This document shows, piece after piece, positions 1 through 7,695 of a DNA stretch of 14,074 nucleotides (positions are counted from its first letter, which is position 1; each line of letters opens with the position of its first letter). Where the stretch lies: positions 1 through 14,074 of the forward strand of contig JAWLCG010000093.1 of NCBI GenBank assembly GCA_041687295.1, read 5' to 3'. Origin of the DNA: JAWLCG01 sp041687295. GTDB taxonomy: Bacteria; Planctomycetota; Phycisphaerae; SM23-33; FEN-1343. The notes under the pieces are model-generated. The model had not been told where the DNA came from. It ran no database searches and saw only the letters and a program-made list of their open reading frames with translations. A program made the translations under genes and the position numbers.

Positions 1-59
1 ATGGCGGCCGGGGTTGTGGGTAACCGCCCGTGCCGCCGGGAGCATCTGGGGTTCGCCGC

Positions 60-1694
60 CTACTGCTCGGCAGGCTCGGTCTGCGGGGCCGGCGCGGGCC
101 CCTGCCGGCCCACCAGGCGGTCGAGGTCCAGCACGTCCTGGGCGTAGGGGTTGTCGCCCTCGCGGGTGCGGATCTCGGCGAGCAGGCGGTTGGCCTCGCC
201 GAGGTAGCCGGTTTCGCCCGTCAGGCGGTAGAGGCTGTAGTTGGCGCGGACCTGCTGGCCCTGATAGCTCCAGGCCAGGGCCCGCTGGTTGACCGGCTCG
301 CGGGGCAGCAGATTCTCGGCCCGCTCGAGGTCGGCGATGGCGGCCTGGTACTCCTGCCGGGCCTTTTCGAGGAGGTCGCCGGTATCGCCGGCCATCTGGG
401 CCAGCTCGCCGGTGCCGGCCGGCGCCTGGGCGCCGGCGGCCTGGGCGGCCTGCTGGACCTGCTGGGCGAACTGGCCGGCCTTGGTGAGGATGTCGAGCCT
501 CTGCTGGCGGGCGTCGGCCAGGGCCAGGTGGATGCTGGCCTGCTGGGCGAGCGCAGCGGCCTCGGCGCCGCCGCTGCGGAGCGAGCCGATCAGCTCGGGC
601 ATGGCGTCGGGCTTGTCGCTGGCGATGCTGCTGGCCTCGCGGGCGCGGGCCCTCAGGCCGGTGAGGGCCTGGCGGATCGCCCCCTGGGCGTTCTGGTAGC
701 TGCGGACGGCCCGCTCGGCCTCGCTCAGGCCGGCCTGCAGGTGGCGGAGCACCTGCTGGACGTCATCGGCCAGGGCGTCGGGCCCGAAGGCCTCGACGGC
801 CGACTGGTGCTGGACCTGCTGGGCCTGCTGGTTCTCGCCGGCGAGGGTCTGCATCTCGGCCTGGCGGGCCTTGAGCATCTCCAGGCGGGCGTTCTCGGCC
901 ATCAGCTCGCGGCGGACCTGCTCAAGGTCGCGCTCGACGTCCTCGGCGGCGGCCTGGGCGGCCTGGATCGTCGCCGTGTTGGCGATGACCTGCCGCTCGA
1001 GCTCGTCGGCCTGGCGGCCGAGGGTGAGGATCTGCTGGCCGGTGGCGGCACGGCTCTGGTTGCGCAGGTCGATCGCCCGGTTGCGGAGGGTGCGGGTGGC
1101 CTCGGCGGTCTGGCGGGCGAGGTCCTGCTGCTGCTTGAGCTGGGCGCTGAGCTCGGTCTGGCGCTGGGTGAGGCGCTGCATGGCCTGGCGGCTCTGCTCC
1201 TGGAGGGACTGGAGCTCGCTGAGGTCGAACTGGGCCAGGCCGGCGTGGTAGCCCTCCAGGGCGCGGTAGCCCTGAACGGTGCCCAGCTGGCGCAGGCCGG
1301 TCAGCACGGCCCGGTGGGCCTGCTCGAACTGGACGCCGGCCAGGCCGGCGTGGTAGTCGCCGAGGGTCTGCTGCACCTGGGCCAGCAGGGCCTGGGCGGG
1401 GGCCTTGGCGATGTCGCTGGCGTCGGGGTTGTCGGCCAGGGCCTTGGACAGCGTGCTCTCGGCCTGCTGGAGGGCCTGCAGGGCCTCGGGCCGGGCCGGG
1501 TCGAGCTGGGGCAGCTCGTCACTGGTCATCTGCGCGGGGGCACTGAGCAGGCCAATCGCCTTCTCGTAATACCGCCGGGCGTCTTCGGTCTGCCGGTTCA
1601 GGCCGGCCTGGTCCTCGCCGGAGCAGCCGGCCAGCAGAGCGGCCAGCATCGCGACGGCCACGACGGTCAGGGTCACGAACGCACTGTTTCGCAC
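60..1694 (-). CDS. Coiled-coil lipoprotein with TPR-like ends, unknown function
   Basis: Predicted 544-aa lipoprotein. I do not recognise a named family. The first 24 residues form a lipoprotein signal: short basic start (MRNS), hydrophobic stretch, lipobox LLAGC with Cys24 as the lipidated residue. Residues about 155-300 are rich in Q, E, R and A with heptad-like leucine spacing and probably form a long coiled coil. Residues about 75-115 and 445-520 look like TPR-type helical pairs. The start is GTG at 1694-1692 because AGGAGG lies 8 nt upstream and the signal peptide begins exactly there; the reading frame stays open further upstream but those residues do not look like protein. The gene follows the minus-strand gene ending at 1792 after a 97-bp gap, so it may be co-transcribed or have its own promoter. 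Probable location is the periplasmic face of a membrane; its role is unknown. Confidence 0.85.
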   Translation of the reverse strand: MRNSAFVTLTVVAVAMLAALLAGCSGEDQAGLNRQTEDARRYYEKAIGLLSAPAQMTSDELPQLDPARPEALQALQQAESTLSKALADNPDASDIAKAPAQALLAQVQQTLGDYHAGLAGVQFEQAHRAVLTGLRQLGTVQGYRALEGYHAGLAQFDLSELQSLQEQSRQAMQRLTQRQTELSAQLKQQQDLARQTAEATRTLRNRAIDLRNQSRAATGQQILTLGRQADELERQVIANTATIQAAQAAAEDVERDLEQVRRELMAENARLEMLKARQAEMQTLAGENQQAQQVQHQSAVEAFGPDALADDVQQVLRHLQAGLSEAERAVRSYQNAQGAIRQALTGLRARAREASSIASDKPDAMPELIGSLRSGGAEAAALAQQASIHLALADARQQRLDILTKAGQFAQQVQQAAQAAGAQAPAGTGELAQMAGDTGDLLEKARQEYQAAIADLERAENLLPREPVNQRALAWSYQGQQVRANYSLYRLTGETGYLGEANRLLAEIRTREGDNPYAQDVLDLDRLVGRQGPAPAPQTEPAEQ

Positions 1695-1702
1695 GATGAA
1701 AA

Positions 1703-1708
1703 CCTCCT
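1703..1708 (-). promoter_or_regulatory. Shine-Dalgarno AGGAGG fixing the GTG start of the lipoprotein gene
   Basis: On the minus strand AGGAGG is followed by 8 nt and then GTG. This perfect site supports the GTG start over start codons further upstream in the open frame. Confidence 0.8.
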
Positions 1709-1762
1709 GGCGATTCGGAGTTCGGCGGGCCGTCCTCGCGCGACGGGCCGTTTGTGTCTCTT

Positions 1763-1791
1763 GTACCATAGGGCCAAAGGGCATGCAATCG
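1763..1791 (-). promoter_or_regulatory. Weak candidate promoter for the lipoprotein gene
   Basis: Within the 97-bp gap upstream of the lipoprotein gene the minus strand has TTGCAT, 17 nt, then TACAAG. This is a poor match to the sigma-70 consensus (TTGACA / TATAAT). It is listed only because the gap is longer than others in the cluster; the gene could equally be read from upstream. Confidence 0.25.
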
Positions 1792-2430
1792 TCAGATCGT
1801 CCGGCTTGGCGGGCTTGAGAGGGCCTCGAGCAGCCCGCCGACGGCCGCCAGCAGCTGGGCCCACTGGCCCCGGCCCAGGGCACCGGGCACGCTGAGCAGC
1901 AGCTGGCCGGCCCGGCACTCCAGGCCCAGGGCCCCGTCGAAGCCCCCCGGCCAGGCCGCCACCACCCGCCGGGCGAGCCTCTCGCCGCCGGCATCGGCCC
2001 GCCAGGCGCCCTCGACGACGCGGGCGCCCTCCACCGGCAGCGGGGCCGGACAGCCCTGCGGCTCGCGCCACACCAGGCCCTCGCCGAGCCCCTCGGGCCC
2101 GTCGACGGCCACCACGCTGAACCGCCGGATCAGCCGGTGGGGCCCGTGGCCGATCTCGTAGCGGTAGTCGAACGCCCGCGCCCGCCAGCCGCCCAGCGGG
2201 CCGAACAGGACGTTGTCCACCTGGGCGTCATGGCCCGCCTGCATCAGGGCGAAGGCCTCGTGCCGCCGGACCAGCGCGAACGGGTCGCTCGGCGAGAAGC
2301 TCAGCCCCAGCTCCCCCGCCAGCCGGGCCAGCCGACGCCTTCGCCGTCGCTGCCGCACGCCCATCGCCGCCAGCCAGCCCCCCACGCCGGCCAAGGCCCC
2401 CACCAGCCCTACCGTCACCGGCAGGCTCAT
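1792..2430 (-). CDS. Membrane-anchored protein of unknown function (FDYRY-motif family)
   Basis: 212 aa. Residues 4-25 form one hydrophobic helix, followed at once by a run of arginines (about 27-36), which predicts an N-out/C-in anchor with a cytoplasmic body. The body contains LGLSFSPSDPF (41-51) and FDYRYEIGHG (87-96). Similar phrases occur in a widespread group of uncharacterised bacterial proteins that read about like 'G-FDYRY-TGSGK'; I assign no function. The ATG overlaps the stop codon of the upstream gene by 4 bp (ATGA), so the two are almost certainly translationally coupled and in one operon. This coupling also fixes the start; the much longer frame upstream of it is the antisense-frame shadow of the neighbouring gene. 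Confidence 0.8.
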   Translation of the reverse strand: MSLPVTVGLVGALAGVGGWLAAMGVRQRRRRRRLARLAGELGLSFSPSDPFALVRRHEAFALMQAGHDAQVDNVLFGPLGGWRARAFDYRYEIGHGPHRLIRRFSVVAVDGPEGLGEGLVWREPQGCPAPLPVEGARVVEGAWRADAGGERLARRVVAAWPGGFDGALGLECRAGQLLLSVPGALGRGQWAQLLAAVGGLLEALSSPPSRTI

Positions 2431-3782
2431 CGCGGGGCCTCGGGCGCCTCCGCCTCGGCCTGGGGCGCCTCGGAGGGCAGGGCATACTCGCCCCGCGGGT
2501 AAAGCAGCGAGCCGATCCACGCCTCGACGAGCCGGTAGCCCGCGTCGTCCTTGCTGTAGAACAGTGGTCGAATCTTCACCGGGTGGGCCGTCATCGCCCG
2601 CCCCGCCGGCAGGCCGAACTGCAGCAGCAGCGACTGGTCGGGCAGGCCGCGGTCGATCAGTCGCCCTCGCGGCGAATCGTGGGTGTCCAGCGTGTGGAAG
2701 TTGGTGTAATCCTGGGCCTCGCTGACCAGGTCCTGCGCGAACAGCCTCAGGCCCCCGGCCGACTTCACGCCGCCGTGGCAGGCGTCGGTCGCACAGCCTT
2801 GGCGATAGATCGGCCAGACGCGCCGGCGGAACTGAGCCAGGCTGGCTGGGTCGTTCAGGATGCGGATGTCGGCCTTGAGGGCGTCGTCCAGCGGGTCGGT
2901 CTCGAGCATCTCGATGACCTGGACGAGTCGGCCCTGCCGACGGAAGCGGGCCTCGTAGCCGGGCTGGGCGAACCGCCCCTGGCCGCGCACGCGGTCGAGG
3001 AACCGCTCGATGACGTCGTTGCGGAACTCCACGGGCAGCCGATCGTGGCTGCGGAGCTCCTCCAGGCGGATGCGGGCGACGTCGTCGGGCCCCAGCAGCA
3101 CCGGCTGGGACGGGCGAATGGTCGGCTGCGTCGCGGGCGAACGGGCCGGCGCGGTGGCCGGCTGGGTCTGGGCCCGTTCCCGGCGGACCAGCGCCAGCAG
3201 CAGCTGGGCGTTCTCGTAGTCGGGGCGGATGGCGACGGCCTCGGCGAGCAGGGCCTCGGCCTCGCTCAGCAGGCCGCCGTCGCGGGCCCACTGGGCCAGC
3301 CGATATCGGCCCCGGGCGTCGCGGGGGGCCAACTCGGCCCACCGGCGGGCCAGCTCATCGCCCGGCGTGCTGTAGGGACGGATCTGGACGATCTGGTCGA
3401 TGGGCACCTCGACGGCCCCGAGCGGCAGGACCACCCGGAAGCCGCCCTCGATCGGCGTGACCTCGCCCACCAGCGACCGCCCGTCGCGGAGCACCACCTC
3501 CCGCGGGGCCGCCAGGGCCACACCGGCCAGCGCCAGCACCGTCGCAACGACCGCGCAGGCAGCTAGAGCGTTTGCCGATCGCGCCTGCGGGGCGCCGTGG
3601 ACGCTCGGCCCAAGCCCACGCAATGCCTTCCGTGGGCATCGGGGCGGGCCGTCCCCGGCGTGGCCCAGTGCACCCGCACGTCCGACGGGCAAACGGTCCA
3701 GCCCGCGGCCCGGCGCAGGCCCAGCGGTCAACAGATTCGCAGGTCGGCAGGGGGCGGAACGCAGCGGTGCCCGGGACGTCAT
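2427..3782 (-). CDS. Exported SH3-like/TPR protein with C-terminal cytochrome-c-like CX4CH motif
   Basis: 451 aa from the ATG at 3782. A hydrophobic segment (about 72-92, ending VALAA before PREVV) looks like a signal peptide. Residues 95-135 form a small beta-rich domain (DGRSLVGEV, then GAVEVPIDQIVQI), a pattern frequent in exported planctomycete proteins. Residues about 145-200 look like a TPR pair; 205-230 is a Thr/Pro/Ala linker. The C-terminal part has C330-ATDA-C335-H336-GG, a CX4CH variant of the haem c motif, in a context like planctomycete cytochrome-c-like domains (VWPIYRQGC before, GLRLFAQDL after). Met397 or His400 could be a second axial ligand. The start is uncertain: the ATG has GGAG 8 nt upstream, but residues about 26-70 are translated from an interspersed repeat (3576-3703), so the true start may lie nearer the hydrophobic segment (for example a TTG within the repeat). 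Overlaps the next gene by 4 bp. Confidence 0.78.
   Translation of the reverse strand: MTSRAPLRSAPCRPANLLTAGPAPGRGLDRLPVGRAGALGHAGDGPPRCPRKALRGLGPSVHGAPQARSANALAACAVVATVLALAGVALAAPREVVLRDGRSLVGEVTPIEGGFRVVLPLGAVEVPIDQIVQIRPYSTPGDELARRWAELAPRDARGRYRLAQWARDGGLLSEAEALLAEAVAIRPDYENAQLLLALVRRERAQTQPATAPARSPATQPTIRPSQPVLLGPDDVARIRLEELRSHDRLPVEFRNDVIERFLDRVRGQGRFAQPGYEARFRRQGRLVQVIEMLETDPLDDALKADIRILNDPASLAQFRRRVWPIYRQGCATDACHGGVKSAGGLRLFAQDLVSEAQDYTNFHTLDTHDSPRGRLIDRGLPDQSLLLQFGLPAGRAMTAHPVKIRPLFYSKDDAGYRLVEAWIGSLLYPRGEYALPSEAPQAEAEAPEAPR
3576..3703 (+). repeat. About 125-bp interspersed repeat, copy A
   Basis: This stretch recurs in inverted orientation at 7053-7176. Positions 3630-3698 are identical over 69 bp to the reverse complement of 7058-7126; the rest aligns with a few substitutions and a 4-nt indel. 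It contains a palindrome with arms CCCACG and CGTGGG (3615-3636). It overlaps the predicted N-terminal coding part of the CX4CH gene. Confidence 0.9.
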
Positions 3783-3866
3783 CGGCACATCTCCATCTCC
3801 CGCGTGCGACGCTGAGGAAACGGATGGCAGGGCCCTCGACACCGGCGGGAGGGGTGGGTTGAGGAC

Positions 3867-3940
3867 AGGCGGCAGTGGGATTCGAACCCACGTATAGCGG
3901 ATTTGCAATCCGCCGCGTTAGTCCACTTCGCCATGCCGCC
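3867..3940 (-). tRNA. trnC: tRNA-Cys (GCA)
   Basis: Cloverleaf on the minus strand: acceptor GGCGGCA pairs with TGCCGCC. The anticodon arm is GCGGA-TTGCAAA-TCCGC with anticodon GCA. The T-arm is GTGGG-TTCGAAT-CCCAC. The discriminator base is U, an identity element of bacterial tRNA-Cys. CCA is not encoded. A strong promoter lies upstream, and no clear terminator separates it from the protein gene that begins 84 bp downstream. Confidence 0.97.
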
Positions 3941-3989
3941 ACGGCACTGGCCGCCCCCAGCCCAGTCGGCCCGGGGCGTCCAGACCCAC

Positions 3990-4017
3990 AGTATAGACAG
4001 TCCGAAGGTCTTGTCAA
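3990..4017 (-). promoter_or_regulatory. Sigma-70 type promoter of tRNA-Cys
   Basis: Minus strand: TTGACA at 4017-4012 (perfect -35), 16-nt spacer, TATACT at 3995-3990 (5 of 6 for the -10). Transcription would start near 3983, about 43 nt before the mature tRNA 5' end. With no obvious terminator after the tRNA, the transcript may run on into the CX4CH gene. Confidence 0.75.
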
Positions 4018-4065
4018 ACCCCAGGCGAACGCAAAAAGGCAATCCCCCGCCTGCCCCGCGCGCCC

Positions 4066-4110
4066 CTTCCCCAAGCCCACGGATGCAATCCGTGGGGGTC
4101 TCGTCCGGGC
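4066..4110 (+). repeat. 45-bp interspersed repeat with GCA-loop hairpin, copy C
   Basis: Matches 9019-9063 at 44 of 45 positions, same orientation. It contains a perfect hairpin (4076-4096): arms CCCACGGAT and ATCCGTGGG around the loop GCA. The 5' foot CCCAAG precedes the palindrome, as it also does in the two copies of the 125-bp repeat. Confidence 0.9.
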
Positions 4111-4148
4111 CCATCGCGGGCGCCCCCGGCCGCCGGGGCAACCCAACA

Positions 4149-4227
4149 TGTAGGCCGGACGCAGTCCGGCTGGGGCCAGACTCCTCATCGGCGCCCCCTG
4201 TCCCTGCCGGACTGCGTCCGGCCTACA
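4149..4227. repeat. REP doublet (REPIN-like): two inverted GTAG-headed palindromes
   Basis: Left unit 4149-4170: T, GTAG, then GCCGGAC, GCA, GTCCGGC. Right unit 4206-4227 is its exact 22-bp reverse complement. The spacer is 35 bp and contains GGGGC (4172-4176) and GCCCC (4193-4197), which extend pairing. GTAG heads on the outside with imperfect or perfect palindromes inside is the known architecture of REP elements mobilised by RAYT transposases. No RAYT gene is in the window. Confidence 0.85.
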
Positions 4228-4252
4228 AGACTCGATGGCGACCCAAGCCAAA

Positions 4253-4271
4253 GCGGCGATTGCATCGCCGC
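4253..4271. repeat. Perfect hairpin with TGC loop
   Basis: Arms GCGGCGAT and ATCGCCGC (8 bp each, perfect) around TGC. The reverse complement of the loop is GCA, as in the neighbouring palindromes. It lies 3' of the 879-aa gene (stop at 4356) and could act as a weak terminator, but no T-tract follows on the minus strand. Confidence 0.7.
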
Positions 4272-4355
4272 ACTCCATATTGCGCCCGCGCCCTGGGGCT
4301 CCATTGGTTGGTGCGACTGACGAGTCAGTGCCGCGGTCACCCGGGACGCGTCCCC

Positions 4356-6995
4356 CTACGGCCGAAGCTGGGCCTCCAGGGCGGTGAAGGGCTCTTCCAG
4401 GCCGCCGAAGGTCGCATCGCGGGCGCGGAGCTGGCGCAGGCGGACGGCCAGGCGGGCGCGGTCGGCGGGCGTCTGGGCGGCGGCCAGGGCGGCCTGGGCC
4501 AGCTCGAGCTGGCAGCGCCAGTAGAGGTCGCGATGGGCCTGCCCGTCCAGCCCGGCCAGCAGGCGGTCGTACAGGGCGAAGGCCTCGGTCGGTCGGCCCA
4601 GGGCGACCAGGGCGCGGGCCTGGCCCAGCAGGTTGGCCGCGTCGGCGGGCCGCTCGACAGCCAGCTCGGCCAGCTCGGCCAGGGCCGCCTCCGCCTGACC
4701 CGCCTCCAGCCGGGCCTGCGCGGCCAGCTGCCGCACGGCGTAGGCACGGTCGGCCGGCGCAGCGGGCGGCAGCGTCTCCATCGCCATCTGCGCGGCAGCC
4801 CAGAACTCCGAGCGCCACCGGGCCAGCTCGGCCGCGCGGTCCGGGCTGTAGCGATGCTGCTCGATGCGTCCCCGCAGCGCCCGGGCCGCCCCCGCCGCCA
4901 GCGGGTGGACCTGCTCGGCCGACAGATCAGGCGTCGACCGCAGGGCCTCGACCGCCTCGGTCAGCCGACCCAGGCCCACCAGCGTCTCGATGCGCATCGC
5001 CTCGATCATGGGCCGGGCGTCCGGCCAGCGATCCCGGGCCGACACCAGCTGGGCCAGGGCCGACTCGGGCTGCGCCAGCGCATCGCGCATCAGCCGGGCG
5101 GCCAGCAGCTCGGCCCCAGCGCCCAGCCGGGCCGACTCGGGGCCCCCGTAAGCCTGGGCATCGCCGACGAAGGCCTCCAGGTCCCCCAGCAGGGCCCGGG
5201 CCTGCTCGAGGCGCGTAGGGTCGTCCTCGGCCTGGGCCGTCAACAGACGGTGGCGCAACGCCAGGGCATCGAACCGCCCGGCCAGGGCCTGCGCGCCGCC
5301 GGCCGGCAGACGCGCCAGCCAGGCCAGGGCCTCATCCGTCTGGCCCAGCTCGGCCGACTGCTCGGCCAGCCTTCGGGCCCACCGCTCGCGCAGCTCGGGC
5401 CGATCGGGCCCCCACCGCTCCAGCAGCAGCCGACCCGCCTCCAGCAGGGCCCGGCGAGGCTCGTCCGGCACGGCCCGGCCCGAACGCTCCAGGCCGGCCA
5501 GGTGGGCGTCGAGGATCCGCACGGCGTTCTCGGCCGCCAGGGCCGCCCGCTGGTGGCCGCCGAACCGCCGGGCCAACTCGGCGAACCGCTCGGCAGATTC
5601 CACCCGCCGGGCCGGGTCCGCGTAGAGCCCAACCGCCAGCGACCACAACGCCCACGGGTGCACGCGGGACGCCAGGGGCCCCTCGCACGCCAGGGCCGCC
5701 CGCAACAGCCGCTCGACCTCCCCCGCCTGCGGGGCCGGGCCGGCCAACTGCTCAGTCGCCCGGGCGAACAGGCCCAGGGCGTCCAGGTCGGCCTCGGGAA
5801 TCGCCTGCTCCTGGCGGGCCAGCAGGCCGCAGAGCGTCCGGGCGTGGGCGGGGCGACGCTCGAGGAACTCCAGCATCGGCTGGCGGGCGAGCAGGGCCTG
5901 GGCCTGGGCGGTGTGCGGCTCGGCCCCGGCCAGGGCCTCGGCCTGTCCGCGGTGCAGGGCCTGGGCGAGGAAGGCCCCCTGCAGCTCCAGGGCGACCCGC
6001 TCGGGCCCCTCGGGCACCTCGGCCGTCATGCGGGCAAAGTCCTCAGCCCAGCGGGCGGCCAGGGGCCAGTCGCCGATGTCCATCGCCAGGCGGGCCCGCT
6101 CGAACTGGGCCTGGCGACGGATGGCCGGCTCGGCCGAGCCGCTGCAGGCGCCCAGCAGGTCGTTCGCCCCTTCGGCGTCGCCCATCTGCCGACTGGCCAG
6201 GCCGGCCAGCAGCAGCGACCAGCCCCGCGCGCCGGTCAGGGCCGGCGCCGGCGCCGGGGCCGACTCGGTCGCCTCCATGGCCGCCAACTCCATCGCCGTC
6301 GTCCGCACGGCCCGCAGAAGATCGTCCCGCTCGCCGGCGGCCTGGGCCTCGCCCGCCAGGGCTGTCGCACAATAGAGCCCCACCCACGCCCGCTGGTAGC
6401 GGACCTCGCGGAGCCGCTGGTCGGCCCGGCGGACCAGGCCACTGGCGATGCGGTCCCAGTCGGTGCGGCTCTGCTCGAGCAGGGCCGACAGCTCCGCCTC
6501 CGCCGCCGCCAGGGCCTCCAGGGCCTCGGCCGAGTAGAGCTGCACGCGGGCGGCGTCGTGACCGCTGCCCTGCAGCGCCAGCAGCCGACGCGCGTACGGC
6601 CCCGCCTGCACCAGGCCACGCCACTCGCCCAGGCGGTAGAGATCGCGGGCCCGGGCCAGGCGGGCCTCGGGGTCGTCGCCGGGACTCGCCCTGGCCAGCA
6701 GCGTCCGCCAGTGCTGCACCGCCCGCTCGAGCCGCTCGTCCCGCTGGGCCTGCGTCGTCGCCGATTGGGCCTCGGCCAGGCAGCGATAGGCCTCCAGCCG
6801 CTCATCGGCGAGGGGCAACTCCTCGGCCATCGCCTCCAGCAGGGCCGACATCCGCAACTCCGCCAGCCGTTCCAGCAGCACGTCGGCGTCGAGCCGGTCG
6901 TACGGGCCCGGCGGCGCATCGGCCGGGGCCTCGGCCTGGGCCAGCGCCGCCGCCGTGCACGCCCCAGCCAGCAGGATGACGATCAGGTGTTTCAT
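4356..6995 (-). CDS. Large exported TPR/helical-repeat protein, unknown function
   Basis: 879 aa. The ATG at 6995 is preceded by GAGG 6 nt upstream and starts a clear signal peptide (MKHLIVILLAGACTAAALAQA); cleavage after ALAQA is likely. A lipoprotein reading at Cys13 is possible but the box (AGAC) is poor. The mature protein is nearly all alpha-helical: A/L/E/R-rich, with repeated phrases of the type 'A-L-x-G-R-x-x-E-A-x-x-x-Y-x-x-L', clearest at the C-terminus (about 765-870), typical of TPR/Sel1-like solenoids. No catalytic motif is visible. It lies 198 bp downstream of the second ExbD gene on the same strand, with a 125-bp repeat filling most of the gap. It may therefore be a periplasmic partner of the ExbB/ExbD machine; that is inference from position only. 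Confidence 0.88.
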   Translation of the reverse strand: MKHLIVILLAGACTAAALAQAEAPADAPPGPYDRLDADVLLERLAELRMSALLEAMAEELPLADERLEAYRCLAEAQSATTQAQRDERLERAVQHWRTLLARASPGDDPEARLARARDLYRLGEWRGLVQAGPYARRLLALQGSGHDAARVQLYSAEALEALAAAEAELSALLEQSRTDWDRIASGLVRRADQRLREVRYQRAWVGLYCATALAGEAQAAGERDDLLRAVRTTAMELAAMEATESAPAPAPALTGARGWSLLLAGLASRQMGDAEGANDLLGACSGSAEPAIRRQAQFERARLAMDIGDWPLAARWAEDFARMTAEVPEGPERVALELQGAFLAQALHRGQAEALAGAEPHTAQAQALLARQPMLEFLERRPAHARTLCGLLARQEQAIPEADLDALGLFARATEQLAGPAPQAGEVERLLRAALACEGPLASRVHPWALWSLAVGLYADPARRVESAERFAELARRFGGHQRAALAAENAVRILDAHLAGLERSGRAVPDEPRRALLEAGRLLLERWGPDRPELRERWARRLAEQSAELGQTDEALAWLARLPAGGAQALAGRFDALALRHRLLTAQAEDDPTRLEQARALLGDLEAFVGDAQAYGGPESARLGAGAELLAARLMRDALAQPESALAQLVSARDRWPDARPMIEAMRIETLVGLGRLTEAVEALRSTPDLSAEQVHPLAAGAARALRGRIEQHRYSPDRAAELARWRSEFWAAAQMAMETLPPAAPADRAYAVRQLAAQARLEAGQAEAALAELAELAVERPADAANLLGQARALVALGRPTEAFALYDRLLAGLDGQAHRDLYWRCQLELAQAALAAAQTPADRARLAVRLRQLRARDATFGGLEEPFTALEAQLRP

Positions 6996-7052
6996 GTCGA
7001 TCCTCAGTTCCCGGACACGCGGACAAGAGCCAGCGCCGGGCTCCTTCGCCAA

Positions 7053-7176
7053 GGCTAGACCGTTTGCCCGTCGGACGTGCGGGTGCACTGGGCCACGCCG
7101 GGGACGGCCCGCCCCGATGCCCACGGATGGCAATCCGTGGGCTTGGGCCAAGCGTCCCGACCCGCAGGCGCAATCG
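7053..7176 (-). repeat. About 125-bp interspersed repeat, copy B (inverted)
   Basis: Inverted counterpart of 3576-3703, identical for 69 bp (7058-7126). It holds a perfect palindrome with arms CCCACGGAT and ATCCGTGGG around GGCA (7120-7141). It fills most of the gap between the second ExbD stop (7194) and the 879-aa gene start (6995) and contains no plausible gene. Confidence 0.9.
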
Positions 7177-7193
7177 GAACATGGTCTATAGGA

Positions 7194-7676
7194 CTACTCG
7201 AACGGCAGCGTGATGCTGGTGAACTCCAGGCGGACGGCCTGGTTGTAGGCGTCCAGCACGTGGGCCCAGGCGACGTCGGCGTCGGCGCGGATGACCACGG
7301 GCACCTCCTTGGAGCCGAACTGCTCCTGCAGCCGGGCCAGCTGCCCGTACAGGGCCGCACCGCTCTCGACGGCCAGCGGGTAGCCGGTGACCTCAATGAT
7401 CGCCCCCCCGTCCTCGCCGGCCGAGAGGCTCACGACGATCGGCTCGAGCGGCAGCCGGCTGACGGCCGGCGGGGCCTGCTCGGCCGGCAGGTCGGCGGGG
7501 ATCTGCCCCTCCTGGGCCACGAACCGCATCGTCAGCAGGAAGAACAGCAGCAGCTGAAAGACGATGTCGATCATCGGCGTCAACGGCGGCTGCAGCCGAG
7601 CCCGCCGCCCGCGCAGCGCCCCCCGCCAACCCCGAGTGGGGTGACGGGCAACCTGCATTCCAGCGATGGCGGTCAT
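7194..7676 (-). CDS. ExbD/TolR-family biopolymer transport protein (second copy)
   Basis: 160 aa, the family's usual size. Cytoplasmic N-terminus of about 30 basic residues, then LTPMIDIVFQLLLFFLL (about 32-48), the diagnostic ExbD/TolR membrane helix. Asp37 matches the conserved helix aspartate (Asp25 in E. coli ExbD) that carries protons with the ExbB channel. The periplasmic domain ends with VPVVIRADADVAWAHVLDAYNQA, the conserved 'v-I-ADa--y--v---m-' fold. The ATG at 7676 has GGAG 5 nt upstream; an internal ATG at 7658 is a less favoured alternative. It begins 19 bp after the first ExbD stop, so it is co-transcribed. It differs clearly from its neighbour, so this is not a recent duplication. 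I cannot tell ExbD from TolR function by sequence. Confidence 0.92.
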   Translation of the reverse strand: MTAIAGMQVARHPTRGWRGALRGRRARLQPPLTPMIDIVFQLLLFFLLTMRFVAQEGQIPADLPAEQAPPAVSRLPLEPIVVSLSAGEDGGAIIEVTGYPLAVESGAALYGQLARLQEQFGSKEVPVVIRADADVAWAHVLDAYNQAVRLEFTSITLPFE

Positions 7677-7695
7677 CGACTCTCCAGGGCCCGCC

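Noticed and set aside
30..1895. Long plus-strand open frame opposite the lipoprotein gene
   Set aside because: Glycine/leucine-rich low-complexity translation, no start signal, antisense to a gene with a clear lipobox and ribosome-binding site; a GC-rich artefact.
3883..3910. Likeness of the tRNA-Cys anticodon arm to the GCA-loop hairpins
   Set aside because: Both contain GGATTGCA and a TCC partner, but the match is short and follows from any stem around GCA; treated as coincidence.
3779..4153. Small open frames across tRNA-Cys on both strands
   Set aside because: Their translations are tRNA read-through of the kind often mis-annotated as hypothetical proteins.
4066..4271. CRISPR array
   Set aside because: The palindromes are not evenly spaced direct repeats and there are no spacers or cas genes.
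3903..7058. 1051-codon plus-strand open frame
   Set aside because: It starts inside tRNA-Cys and runs antisense to the 879-aa signal-peptide protein; Q/G/R-rich composition with no domain.
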